From: Oegoconia quadripuncta
Taxonomy: Eukaryota; Arthropoda; Insecta; Lepidoptera; Autostichidae
Assembly (NCBI GenBank): GCA_949316235.1
Contig: OX438759.1
Span: 10,677,118 to 10,741,117, forward strand
Reading direction: 5' to 3'
Length of the DNA: 64,000 nucleotides
The notes below the pieces were generated by a model, which was not told the origin of the DNA, made no database searches, and saw only the letters and a list, made by a program, of their open reading frames with translations. Positions 1 to 10,497 of this stretch are shown one piece after another. Numbering within the stretch: position 1 is the first letter of the stretch; each line of letters begins with the position of its first letter. The position numbers and the translations under genes were made by a program.

Positions 1-370
1 TTAGAATATGTAGATATTTGTCGTTGTCGTATGAACAGTCTTGAGTTACACTGTAGCCTATTGGGCACATCCTCCTTAGTAAAAGACATATATTTATTAG
101 ACGCTACACCATAACAGCAACAATAATATTAATAAGAAAATTACAACACAAAGCAGTCAGTGTTTTCAAGCCACCTCTGTACCTTATTTAATACCTAAAT
201 CGAAGCGTACATAAGCAACAAATACAGTGTACATTATTTGTTATGTTCGCTCATTGGCAATAGCCACTTACCGCTTCAATATTATAGTCTTGATTTGATT
301 GATAGTTATTGCTGGGGGAAGTGTGAAACCTCTTTTCTTACACACCCTGTATATTTTTATTGATTAGTCT
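1..370. other. No recognised feature
   Basis: AT-rich sequence with no convincing coding potential. The motif CACACCCTGTA at 341-351 resembles the CACCCTGTA terminus of the MITE at 16611-16801, but no partner end was found nearby. Confidence 0.5.
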
Positions 371-455
371 GGGGTCCAAGGTAGCAATAAGGTCACTTAT
401 GGTACCGGATACGTTCAGTAGACGCCTTGTTGAGTTCCACTGCCGATCTTAGTAT
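371..455 (+). repeat. Unclassified dispersed repeat, copy 1
   Basis: This stretch matches 42303-42394 in the same orientation over about 90 bases. Shared blocks include GTAGCAATA, a GTAGACGCC-like block, and TTCCACTG followed by a GATCTTAG or GGTCGTAG block. Two copies at this spacing indicate an old interspersed element, possibly a LINE fragment. No reading frame is conserved. The 105-codon minus frame at 449-766 mostly lies outside the shared part and is not supported. Confidence 0.5.
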
Positions 456-748
456 ATGGGAGATAGACTGGAAGGATTACATACTCCACCTCCCGCCTCT
501 ATAAGCGGGATTGTTATTGCTATAACTCCTCCTCGCAGTTCATAGCCGATAACAGGGTTCGGCGCAGAAACAACTGTAGATTTATTTAAGCGGCAAGAGA
601 CTATTGACAAAAAATAAGCTAATGAGGATAGTACTATTATCGGTGCGTCAATACATGTCGCTACTATGTAACACGGAATATAATCAGTGTCATTAAGAAG
701 ATAGCAAGTCCGAAAAAAATTGAAAGCGGCTTTAAGAGGGATTATTGC

Positions 749-1027
749 GTCCAGTGGAGCTTTCATTGGATAAATTAAGATTTCCTTTTAAATAAATCAT
801 AAAAATCGCACTGCATTCGAGAGGCCTAAAAGCTAATTATAAATTATACCTAAATAGCTTTGATGGGGGTTGTTTTCCAGAATTCAAGATTATAAAAACG
901 TAGCCGTTTTTATGAATAATTTGAAATTTTTGAAAAACGCTCCTCGAATGCAGGTCAGAGCGTTTTTATTGATTTAATCTGTATTTATAAAGAAATCTTA
1001 ATTTATGCAATGAGGGCGCCATAGGAC
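749..1027. mobile_element. Long-TIR MITE-like element, copy 1
   Basis: The two ends form an inverted repeat of about 90 bases. The left end runs from CCAGTGGAGC through GGATAAATTAAGA to CATTCGAG near 820. The right end runs in reverse from GCCATAGGAC back through CTTAATTTATGCAATG to CTCGAATGCAGG near 950. A second copy at 36088-36370 has the same arms and the same core word TCCAGAATTCA. Long inverted arms with no coding core mark a non-autonomous DNA transposon. I could not fix a target duplication, so the superfamily is unknown. Confidence 0.65.
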
Positions 1028-1548
1028 GAAATGTACCGTCTTAATATAATTTCACCTACATATTGTGCCGCAGGGTCTATTGTAACTTGCGACTAGAAAT
1101 TGATCGGTTAAAGGTGCTATCACATTTCAATATGGTTGAATTCGAGTAATGTGAAATGCTGCCTGCCGCAGCGCTCCTTTCGTCTCGGACTAGTCTGTAG
1201 ACACAAGTCACAAAATCACACTCCGAGATAACCTTCCAACTGCTCACTATTTTTATTGTAATCATAATATTATTTTTAATTATGGGACGCACCTTGTGCG
1301 AATACTTTGACACCGTCCCATATACAAGGTACCTCTCAGAGCTGGTACCGCGATTGAACATCACGCGGTCACAAGCGCCGTAAATACGTGTCACCCTTTA
1401 TAATCTACGTTTGCGGCTCTTGCAGTAAAGACATTGGGCCCTTGGTCGTCTGACACAAAAAAAAGTAAAGATTCTTTGCTCAGCAGCTGAGCTTATGCAT
1501 TCAGAGGGACAATGATGGACGGCGTATTTTTCTGTATATTTTTATTAA

Positions 1549-1628
1549 CACGTTCACGGACACTGAACCAGACACAACAGAAGCTTTATTGTTATTACGT
1601 CTATAGGCGTTGAGTGTCCGTCAACGTG
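1549..1628. mobile_element. Miniature TTAA-flanked (piggyBac-like) MITE
   Basis: An 80-bp element flanked by TTAA on both sides (1545-1548 and 1629-1632). Its 16-bp terminal inverted repeats differ at one base: CACGTTCACGGACACT on the left and CACGTTGACGGACACT on the right strand. TTAA target duplication is the hallmark of piggyBac transposases. The interior (about 48 bp) has no coding capacity, so it must have been mobilised in trans. Confidence 0.75.
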
Positions 1629-1632
1629 TTAA

Positions 1633-3885
1633 GATTTAATTTGCAGTTCATATCAGACGTTTGTACAATGTTACTGTCACTTAATGATCGATGTATGACG
1701 CCATTAAAATAAACAAGATTTTAATTCAAAATTACTTAAAAAACCTGGAGAAAAACATGACGTTGCGTACGAAAGGCTACCATAAACTTTTTTTACTAAA
1801 TAGGTAGGTGTTAAATAAGAATCGCTAAACAGAACTGTGAAAGAGTGATAATCACATTGCTTAATCCTTTATCTTGCTGAATCCCAAATTGTAACAAATT
1901 CATATTTTAAAAGTAATAATTTTCTGTTATTTTATGTAAAAAAATGTCATTTACAAAAAATAAAATATTTGAATTGAATTCTTCGCTTACTTAACAATAA
2001 ATAATATAATAATAAATAAAACTTCTTTGCTAATGTCTAAATAATAAAAAGAGTTAGAGTGAATTACAAAAATACACACACATTGGTTACGGCGTAGATC
2101 GTACTCAGGTAACTGGCAAAACAGCTGCGCCAAATTCACACATTTCCTAAGAAATACGACATGGCTTATTAGTCCTTGTACGTATAGGTGCCAGTTTGCG
2201 TAGATTTCGTATTTCTCTTCGACTTCGTCGATTGTGAAAATTCGGCACACGCTGTAATGAACAGGTTCAATTTTGTTAAAACCAGATTGGCTGAATTTGT
2301 ATACTCATTTTTCAGCTTTTTACTTTCTCTTAGATCAATTTGAAAATGATTAAGCAATATTGTTGACCAATATAAATCTTACTTAGCACAAAAGGTGGTT
2401 CCTGTTATTAAGTAAATAAGGTGATAAATATTATCAATATCTATAACACACCACGTGGAGAAAGGTAGTCCTTAACAGTTGACAGCAGAAGTATAATTAT
2501 TGACAGCTGATTTGTATGATGTGACAGAACTAACGATGAAGTCAGGGGGCATTGAATTCGGTTATCTTGACAATTTTTCGTTCGTCCAATATATGATACC
2601 AATTGAATAATATACTAAAATACATCATATTATAGTCTGGCAATAACACTTATCGAAATTTCATACTCGAAATTCACCACCGAGTCGTTTTTAACACATA
2701 ATATATTGATGTTGTGTATCAAAAAGGATACGACACAGCATGATAACATATACGCAAGGTGGAAGGTGTAACGGGGAAGTACCAGAGCATATTTGTGTGA
2801 TGTTATTCAGACGGGCGCAATCGGTAAACACTACGCTGGATGTTTTGAATAAAAACTCTCACAACCATACAGCTAGCGCTTTCCGCTTGCAGAGCTATTC
2901 ACACTGCAAGCGGTGGTAAGCTCACGAGAGAGACGCAAGGAGTCGTGAATGAATCGCAGACTTGGCCTACGCTTTCGCCGTTACGGCCGTCTGAATAGGG
3001 TCTTACGGTTAGTGAATCTCTATATATTCTATAGGATTGAAGATCAATTTGTATAGTCCCCGTAACAATATAGAGTAATAGCATACAGAACCCTATTACT
3101 GACATAGTAATAGCTGGTATGTAGATTGTAGAATGTATTAATAGGAATGACATGCCTATACAACAGAACAATAAGCACCATTGATGAAATGTCAGTGGAA
3201 ATTGAATGGATTCCATAATAGGTTACATCAAATTCAAGCCAATTAGTCGGTTGGTTGAATTGAATGGAAACTATTAATTTGTTCCTGTCCCTCTTTGAAC
3301 GACATGAAAAAGAGATGAGAAAATGATTTTTCGATCGTTGCTGCATTTTCAGACAAATTATGTATTTGCAATTTTTCTAGTATTAGAGCTATGTAAATGG
3401 TCATAATGTTTAAATATGTAAAGGCTACTGAGTGATATAAATAAGTTGGTAAAATCAAAAACTTTTTCAAATATGTCAAGAAACTTTTGAATCGTTTTGT
3501 TTTTTCAGAAAATACTATTTTAGGATTCTAGACGAGGATATTCCCCAGGATTGATTTTAGAATTGGAAATGTTCATTTAGGCAAAACTTTTTCAGATACA
3601 AAGAAGACTTTGTGACGCCGCTGTGCGTGAATTAGTAATTTCACAAAAAATATTAAGGAACATACGGATTAGAGAGAGCCTCGGGGTGCGATTTCAAAAA
3701 TTTAAAATAAAATTCGCCATCGAAACTCCCGACTCTAGGTAGTAGTCATGTCTTTACCAAAATTAAAGGTTTCGATGAAATCTTCATTTCGAAAGACAGC
3801 AGTCAATATTTATTTATTTTAAAACTTTATCGAACCAACACGTAGAAATATACTTTAAAAAGGATTCTTAAGAACTACTACTTGA
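1633..3885. other. No recognised gene; one small hairpin
   Basis: AT-rich sequence with only short frames, none resembling a known protein. A perfect 10-bp inverted repeat with an 11-base spacer lies at 2883-2913 (CCGCTTGCAG / CTGCAAGCGG) in a locally GC-richer patch (2880-3000). I could not link it to a family. Confidence 0.5.
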
Positions 3886-4160
3886 ACCGCCTCAGTAGCT
3901 CAATTTCGATCCCCAGCGGGGTACATGTTTAGTACTCGGTTTGGTTTGTAGTAGGATATTTTCCCACCATCATAAGGATCGCCGCCGCCAAACAGTAATG
4001 TTAACAGCATCGTTGTGTTCCGGTTGTCAGAGATAAGATAACCATTTCCCCAAATATTATGGGGTTTCCGGGTCAGTATGCTTCCACCTTCGGCTTTAAC
4101 TTCACTTAACATCAGGTGTGATTGAGGTGAAGTGCTAATCCGTTGTACATAAAAAAAAAA
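3886..4160 (+). mobile_element. SINE-A, internally deleted head
   Basis: Starts at ACCGCCTC and ends in a poly-A run at 4151-4160. Body words shared with other SINE-A copies include GTACATGTTTAGTACTCGGT, GTTCCGGTTGTCAGAGATAA and CTTAACATCAGGTGTGATTG. About 38 bases between the box A-like GGCTCAAT and the box B GTTCGATCC are missing, so the two promoter boxes nearly touch. Such a copy is probably transcriptionally dead. A 117-codon minus frame here is an artefact of the SINE. Confidence 0.85.
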
Positions 4161-4577
4161 CAATTTCTTTAATTTAAATTCTGTACGATCTAAGTGATTA
4201 TGAAGCGCAAGATCCGCAGATTTATTTTCTTTATCTGGATACATCTTGTGCAATGTGGTTTACAGGCACCTAACGGACTGTTAAATTTAAACTAATTAGC
4301 TAGTATGATTTATAACCAACAAACTTTACTTCCTATTCGACGCTCGGGTCAAACACATCCATTTTGAGCTCCCTCAAATCCATTCCATCCATTCAGCGCT
4401 GAAGTCGTATCGCGAAATCATCCGTGTTAAACTGCGCAAATCTAGAAAATCTGCCGCATCCTGCAAAAAACTTACAGTAACTCAGTGAATCATCCCATCT
4501 GGAGGCTACGGAAGACCGAAGCCAGCGTCATGCCAACCAGTACACTAGGACCTAAGAACCTCCCTTTCTTCCCGACC

Positions 4578-4670
4578 TCCAAGGACTTACCAAAATCATC
4601 TACAGACTTGCACTTTTCAATAACGATGGGCTCACGCCCTGTCATGTGTGCACTCCTGTATTACAGTCGA
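4578..4670 (+). mobile_element. D-repeat fragment
   Basis: A partial, diverged D-repeat. Shared words are CATCTACAGACTTGCAC, GATGGGCTCAC and CCTGTCATGTGTGCA. Both ends of the element are lost. The small frame at 4485-4697 runs through it and is not a gene. Confidence 0.65.
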
Positions 4671-5879
4671 TTCGTTAGTACAGTCGACCGCAGGTGAATC
4701 GTAACGTTGCTAGTATAAACTGAGCGGTCGTACGGTGGTGCGCTCATGTTGTATGGCGCTTACGGTTCAAAGGTTGAAGTGTCACATCCGATATCTACTG
4801 TACCATGCTTCGGTAAGATTGTATGATGACTGAAGAAATATTGATTTACACCCTTCATCTCAATTAGTTGGATTATTGGATTCTCTATCCATCAAGAAAG
4901 TGTTGTCAGCATTTTGAGAACCACCCCTCGGGGGTGAAATTTCTTACACATCTTCCAGATTACTTGTTAAAATATTTTCAGACATTCTTTCTAGTTTACT
5001 TTCTTTATTATTTCTAAGCACTTTATTACAATGAAGTTCCAGACACGATAAAAACTTTTCCTTTTTAGGGTTGCAGAAAGACTTATAATTCTGCTATGTC
5101 CGTGCGGTTTTGACATGACGAAACTATAAGGGTTCCTTGTTGACTACGGAACCTTAAAAACTGACATCTGTCTACTATTTAGCAGAGATATATACACTTT
5201 TGCCTATTTAACATTCGTGTGGATGAATGCAGACACGCGTACTTTAAACTTAAAAAAAAAACAAAACATTTCAAGAGTCGTAGGTCTTAATTCCATAGGG
5301 ATCATTCGTTTCATTAGTCTATTTTAAAACAATAATACATTAAGTAAGAGTAAATACTCTTATCGAAGCAAAGATCAACCACCCACATTTGACATTAGAC
5401 TAAGAAAGGTAGGGCTAATAATAGAATTTCGTGGTTATCCAAAGTTATGGGATACCCACAGCCAGTGCCGATGCTTTGTCATCTGATTAAATGGTGATAA
5501 GGGTCCGTATGAGCGGCTACTAATGCAAGTCATGATGATCTGAAAATAGACCATTTTGTTTCCCTGTAAGACATTTTAGTACTTCGACCATGAATAAGCA
5601 TTTAAACTTTTTACGATCGTTCGATAAACGTCTATTGAATCTGAAAACAATAGGGGAATAGGTGATTTGATTGTCTCATCATTTATGTATAACAAACAAT
5701 GGGACCAAAGGGTAAAAGAGGTACCCAATGAAATTTCAGTAAAATATAATTTAGGAAGTATAGGAGTGGACCGGAGAGGTCCGCCCACATAGGATCGGTT
5801 CTACGAAGATGAGAAGCTTCAAGCTATTTGCGAAGTATCTCTGGTATTTAACGTGCTTCTCTAATACTAATCTTTTTTC
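4671..5879. other. No recognised gene
   Basis: No supported gene. A short stretch at 5128-5160 (GGGTTCC ... CTACGGAACC) resembles the beginning of the repeat at 60300-60735, but is too short to call. The rest is AT-rich unique-looking DNA. Confidence 0.45.
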
Positions 5880-5945
5880 AACGACCTTTTTGGTGTAGTG
5901 ATTAAAACCCAACTTGCATTATGGATGTTTTCATTTATAATATGT
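5880..5945 (+). mobile_element. SINE-C fragment with deleted centre
   Basis: The tRNA-like head TTTGGTGTAGTGATTAAAA (box A region) is joined directly to the body words TTATGGATGTTTTCATTTAT found in the fuller copy at 39901-40165. The box B part is missing. Confidence 0.55.
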
Positions 5946-5985
5946 ATGTCACCAGCAAAGTGTATAATTCAGTTATCGTATACGA

Positions 5986-6200
5986 GTAGAATACCTAGTT
6001 ATTGTATAAAATACCGAGTTCATCTAGGCAATGTGTAAATTATTTTATCTATCGTTAATCATTACATAATGTGGCTAGGTAATGTATTAATTGCGTAGGC
6101 AATGTATTAAATGCCCAGGTAATGTATTAAGCGCCTGGGTAATGTATGAAATACCCGGAATTATATACAATGCCATTAGGCGACCAGGTAACGTACGAAA
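5986..6200 (+). repeat. 20-bp minisatellite
   Basis: Four well-kept 20-base units at about 6076-6155 follow the pattern NAGGTAATGTATTAANNGCC. Degenerate units lie on both sides, back to about 5990 and on to about 6200. A 143-codon plus frame (6091-6522) begins inside the array. Its first residues are only the translated repeat, so I do not regard it as a gene. Confidence 0.75.
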
Positions 6201-7394
6201 TGATACAAATAAATCACTTTTGCCAGAGCTACATTCATACCGAATTGATAGGAATCGGAGAATGCCTTCACCGAGATTCGCTTGTCAAAAAAATCAGACG
6301 GTGTTGATGAGGATTGTTAGGTCCTTTTTTTGGTACAATTCAGAACAACTTTGCCTGTTGTTCATTCGATATTCTACACAATGCCTACGTAAAATAAGTA
6401 CAGTAAAACAAATGATATTTTATACATCGCCTGAACGTTTTAGCCGTTCTATGGAATGCTTAGGACCATTACCTTGTTCTATTAAATCCCTAATGTCATT
6501 TTGGTATCCTATTCGCCTTTAGTAGCTTGACATAATATCGTAATTTGCCCTAGCCACTCTATACAGTCCCAGTCTTTCGGCTGATTTCGGTTTTAATGTC
6601 AACTCGTCTTTTTGGCTCGAGTATCGCAGGTTATTCAACCAGTCCAACTAATGTCATAATATTAGAAATGTAAAATTTGTTTGCTCAACCACAATTTGGC
6701 TGAAATTTCATTAAATTTAATTAATCTGAATTGAATAATCCCTTTCCTTATGTAATTTTTATTCTATTTACGTATACACCCTGTATACAGGGATTACTGT
6801 TATGAAACCAGGTGCTCGTTATGAAATTGACAATATCCCTAATTATGCCTTTTCAATATGGCTGACAAAAGAATTATGTTGACATAATGCTAGTTAATTA
6901 CTCGGAAATAATTGAAAACTATCCGCATTCAGTGGCCTATTATGATGCCTCGTTTCAGGTCACAACCTTTGCCTTATAATGATATTACGAACTTTAATAC
7001 ACCAAGGCTTTGGCACGGTCTACGAAATTCAGATGGACTACTCGTACACTCTATGGTTTTTATTGGTACAATTGCATGCGACTTCGAGTGCGCAAATTGA
7101 CCTTTGGCATATGTCAAACTCCTTGATACTTAAGCCAAACTTAAAATTTCTAGGTTCTCATAATGTAAAATATTTTAAAAAAAGGTTTTGAACGAAGGTT
7201 TGTGGTATCATCTATTTAGTTTGTGGTCGGTCACAACTAACGATCGTATTTCCAGTTTTCAAATTATTCTTTTGCAAAAAAACAGTCTTTTTTTTAATGG
7301 TTTCTAGAAATCCAGTCATTGCTATTACATACTCCTTAGTTTATTCTTATTTTGGGATAGAAATATTCCTGCAGTTATTTCTTTTTTAACTGAA
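6201..7394. other. No recognised gene
   Basis: Short frames only. The perfect palindrome CCCTGTATACAGGG at 6779-6792 looks like two CCCTGTA transposon ends meeting head to head; see findings. Confidence 0.45.
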
Positions 7395-7572
7395 TTCAAT
7401 CACAAAAGGAGGTGGTTCCGTATTCGGCTGTACGTATTTTTTTAAATGTATGTTCACCAATAACTCCGAGATTTGACGACTGATTCGCGTGATTCTTTGT
7501 GTAAATGAAAGAGGATACCGTCAAGTTGATCCATTGTAATTTCAGTGAAATCGGGTCAGTAGTTTTTTTTTA
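7395..7572 (+). repeat. Dispersed lepidopteran repeat (LINE 3' region type)
   Basis: Contains AAAGGAGGTGGTTCC, ATTCGGCTGTACG and, after a gap, TTGATCCATTGTAATTTCAG followed by CGGGTCAGTAG and a T run. The start matches 29639-29690 (AAAGGAGAAGGTTCTCAATTCGGCCG). From memory this pattern is common in lepidopteran genomes, but I cannot name the family. Confidence 0.5.
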
Positions 7573-7821
7573 ATAGTGTTTTTTATAGTAGTAGTATAGC
7601 TTGACATATTTAGACCATTTACTAGTTTTTGCACACTCACTCGCAGATTATATAATATACAGTTTGGGTTTGTCTGGAAAAGTGTAGAGAAGGTCAATGT
7701 GATTACCAATAAATTTGACAAATCGACTATCATCAGATCAAGCTGGTCCAATATCCAAACTGCCTATCTAAATGTGATGGCAAGTAAACTAAAGTACCAA
7801 AAAGCAAAAAAATATAATTAA

Positions 7822-8084
7822 CAAAAAAAAAACAACTGACTCCAGTCACTACAGGTAAAAAATAATTTCGCTGAAACCCTCGTATCACTTAATTAGTTGT
7901 CTTCTATGGTCAATATCGTTTAAAGTAGTCTGATATGCTTTCAACATTAACCTCGACTTCAAAATATATTTTTTCTTGTACTATAAATAATAATAATTAC
8001 GACAGTAACTAATTAAGTGATGCGAGCGTTTCAGTAAAATTATTTTCTACTTTGTAGTGATTGAAGGTCAGTTGTTTATTTTTG
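7822..8084. mobile_element. TTAA-flanked MITE with ~80-bp inverted repeats
   Basis: A 263-bp element with TTAA at 7818-7821 and 8085-8088. Its arms (7822-7901 and 8001-8084) pair over about 80 bases at roughly 85 percent by eye. Shared blocks are ACAACTGAC, CACTACA, AAAATAATTT, CTGAAAC and ATCACTTAATTAGTT. The 100-base centre is AT-rich and non-coding. TTAA flanks suggest piggyBac-type mobilisation, although the terminal CAAAAA is simple sequence and the exact end is uncertain. Confidence 0.7.
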
Positions 8085-8088
8085 TTAA

Positions 8089-8960
8089 AAAGTTTTACAA
8101 TCAAGATGTCAAACGATGAAAAATTTGTGAAGTCGGTTAACATAAACAGATTTACTTATAATTTACGAAAACAACGCAGAACAAATAGTAATTATTCTAA
8201 ATAATGTCAATTAAAGTAGACAAGATATGACGACAAACATTAAAATTGGATATTCGCAGCCATACCACCTATCTACATCAGAGAAATGGAATGACAGCAA
8301 ATTGGAAATAAATTCCTTTAAGCTTTCAATTACCCCCAATCGAGGATATCGTATATTTGAGAACATAAATTTGCGTTGGAGTTTTAATTTTAGATATTAC
8401 ATGCTAGATCAATGGGTATTATTATATTTACATATCAGGTAATTTTTAAATGGGTCATGTTAGAATACCTGTATAGTGTTTCCTGAAACTTTAATGTTAG
8501 TTGAAATAAAAATGTGGAATGTTTTGAACTGTGATGAGTCTGGGTAAGCAAATTCTTTATGTGTCAAGATGAATTCGATGATAGCTTGAGATAAATAAGC
8601 GTGCCTGACAAACACCGATGGGTTCTCTTTCTCAACCTTATTGTTATGGCACCCTAAAAGGCCGGGTCGGTATCTTAATTTTAGTACCTATTCTTAGCTG
8701 AAAAAAAGCTGTTGAACCTTATTTTGTGGTTGGTATCTCCACCCTCTATCTACATATTTCTAACACAACAGCAACGCCTTCACTTACCCACTTGCTGTCG
8801 AGGCTCAGCCTCCTGTCACTATAAGAGGGCATGGGTCATAATCTATTATGCAAACGGACCCAGCGTAGATTGGTGAATATCAGATTATTAACCACCGGAC
8901 ATCAGTGTTTTAAAGACGTCCCCTGCATGCCACTGCCTTAATTTACATAAAGACTGCCTT
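8089..8960. other. Mostly unassigned; possible SINE body remnant
   Basis: No gene. At about 8820-8890 the words ATGGGTCATAATCTA and GACCCAGCGTAGATTGGTGAA resemble the body of the element at 24690-24981 (ATGGGCCATAGTCCACCACG, GCGGGTTGGGGA). This may be an old relative. Its identity is weak. Confidence 0.35.
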
Positions 8961-9106
8961 CAATTGTTTGTTTGTTTGTTGTCCAATCAGGACGAAACAG
9001 ATTTGGATGAATTTCGGTATACAAATAGAATATGCGCTGAATTAAGACATAGGGTATTGTATAACCCGACAAAGTTATTCCCAAAGGATACATAAATCGC
9101 ATCTAG
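8961..9106 (+). mobile_element. Hel-E (Helitron-like), 5'- and 3'-module truncated
   Basis: Shares TTGTTTGTTTGTTG, CCAATCA, AATAGAATATGCGCTG-like and TTAAGACATAGGGTAT words with the Hel-E copies at 12720-12973 and 52514-52736. It ends CTAG|T at 9103-9107. The GC-rich subterminal module of the other copies is missing. Confidence 0.6.
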
Positions 9107-9160
9107 TATAAACGAATTCCATGCAGGCGCAGTAGCACATAAATACTAGAAAATACGGTT

Positions 9161-9330
9161 AATTCCACTGCATTCACCTGGATGATACCACCTGGGTGAA
9201 CAAAGTGGAATTTTTGGTGTCCTCATATTACCTCGGAATTATTTCACCTAGGTGATAACACCCAGGTGAAACAATTCGACATAATTAGTGTCATTTGTTC
9301 ACCTTGGAATTAAATCACCGAGGTGAACAA
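9161..9330. repeat. Three consecutive TTCACC...GGTGAA palindromes
   Basis: Three near-perfect palindromes lie in a row: 9161-9212 (arms AATTCCACT / AGTGGAATT plus TTCACC / GGGTGAA), 9238-9276 (TTTCACCTAGGTGATAACAC core) and 9295-9330 (TTGTTCACC / GGTGAACAA). All share the half-site TTCACCYNGG. They could be termini of one complex inverted-repeat transposon. I see no coding frame. Confidence 0.65.
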
Positions 9331-9453
9331 TCGCGACTTTTTTATTGTGGACTTTAATCACCCACATACGAAATGCTGCAAATTTTCAAATCAAATCATT
9401 TAAACCAATTTAATGTCAAATTAGACGCAATAAAAAACCAAAATAATAATCAA

Positions 9454-10015
9454 AGTTATTGTTTATTAAGTCGTAGCTTTAAAGGATTAAATAATAATTA
9501 AACAAAAAATAATCACCAAATTTTTTTTATGCACAATGGGATGGTACTTCACCTCAATCACACCTGATGTTAAGTGAAGATAAGGTGGAAGGTGGAAGCG
9601 TACTGACCCGCAAACCCCAACACATTTGGACGACTGGCTCTATCTTATCTCTGGCAACCGGAACACAACAATGCTATTAACGTTGCTGCTTGGCGGCAGA
9701 TTTAGATAAGATGGTGGTAGCTAGCCAGGCGGACATTTAAAATGCCCTACCACCGACCAAATCGAGTACTTAAACATGTACCCCGCTGGGGATCGAACCT
9801 GCGACCTCCGAATCGTAAGCCCAATGTTGTTTACATTGAGCCACAGAGGCGGTTATTATTATTATAAAAATTATTGTTTATATTAATTAAGTCTTATATT
9901 AAATGATTAAATAATAATTAACGATTAAATAATAATTAAATGATTCAATAATAATTAAACAAAAAATAATTACCAAAATTATTGTTTATAATAATTAAGT
10001 CTTAAATTTCTGATT
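9454..10015 (+). repeat. ~108-bp AT-rich tandem repeat, split by a SINE
   Basis: Units begin TTATTGTTTAT and end AAACAAAAAATAATYACCAAA. They start at about 9456, 9871 and 9979; the last two are 108 bp apart. Inside a unit the block GATTAAATAATAATTAA is itself repeated. The SINE-A at 9521-9854 sits between units 1 and 2, so the array existed before the SINE. Confidence 0.6.
9521..9854 (-). mobile_element. SINE-A, near full length
   Basis: Read on the minus strand: head ACCGCCTCTGTGGCTCAATG (box A region), then GGTTCGATCCCCAGC (box B), body with GGGCATTTTAAATGTCCGCC, GTTCCGGTTGCCAGAGATAA and CTTAACATCAGGTGTGATTG, then a poly-A tail (T-run 9521-9528 on plus). The head resembles a tRNA gene but lacks a tRNA-length cloverleaf. 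RNA polymerase III transcription followed by LINE-driven reverse transcription is the known route for such elements. Confidence 0.9.
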
Positions 10016-10445
10016 AACGTATAAATCGAAATTAAAATTAAATCAAAACAGTCAAGCACTTTAACAATTATGGGCACTTAAATACAAAAAAAAAATTAAA
10101 AATATGAAAAATGCTATATCATCGCAATTTTTCGAGAGAATGGCCAATAGAAATCTGACCATCTACCAGTGAGTGCCATTTGGCAATCATTTATATAATT
10201 CTTGCGAATTACTGAAGGGGTCAAATTGGACGAAGAGGAACATTCACCGTGGTCGCTATTTATTATTTGTTTGAAACGCAACTCATAAAATGATTCGTCT
10301 TTCTTTAACGCATTTTGTAAATGTATTATGTTATTCTTGCGATGGCGTATAGAGGCATTTAATTTGTGGTGCCATCCTTCTATTGCGAATTGCTATTTAA
10401 TAATTTCAAACATAATTTTATAAGCATTGAAATCGCCAAAGTTGA

Positions 10446-10497
10446 AGTCAAAAATGCTTTACTTTGTAGGTACACAGGGTACACTAAAATAGTTAAT
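10446..10497 (-). mobile_element. LINE 3'-terminal fragment
   Basis: On the minus strand it reads ACTATTTTAGTGTACCCTGT, then GTACCTACAAAGTAAAG and a TTTTTGACTT tail. The same terminus occurs at 38417-38472 and 63180-63240. It is a strongly 5'-truncated retrotransposed tail. Confidence 0.7.

Noticed and set aside
449..766. 105-codon minus frame with hydrophobic stretch
   Set aside because: No signal of conservation or splice context; the hydrophobicity follows from AT-rich composition, and the end overlaps the long-TIR element.
3900..4253. 117-codon minus frame
   Set aside because: It is the reverse translation of a SINE-A copy; the peptide recurs in other SINE-A copies.
6091..6522. 143-codon plus frame
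   Set aside because: Starts inside the 20-bp minisatellite; its first residues are the translated repeat and nothing later resembles a protein family.
9454..10015. CRISPR array
   Set aside because: Repeats are AT-rich tandem units without unique spacers of constant size, in eukaryotic DNA.
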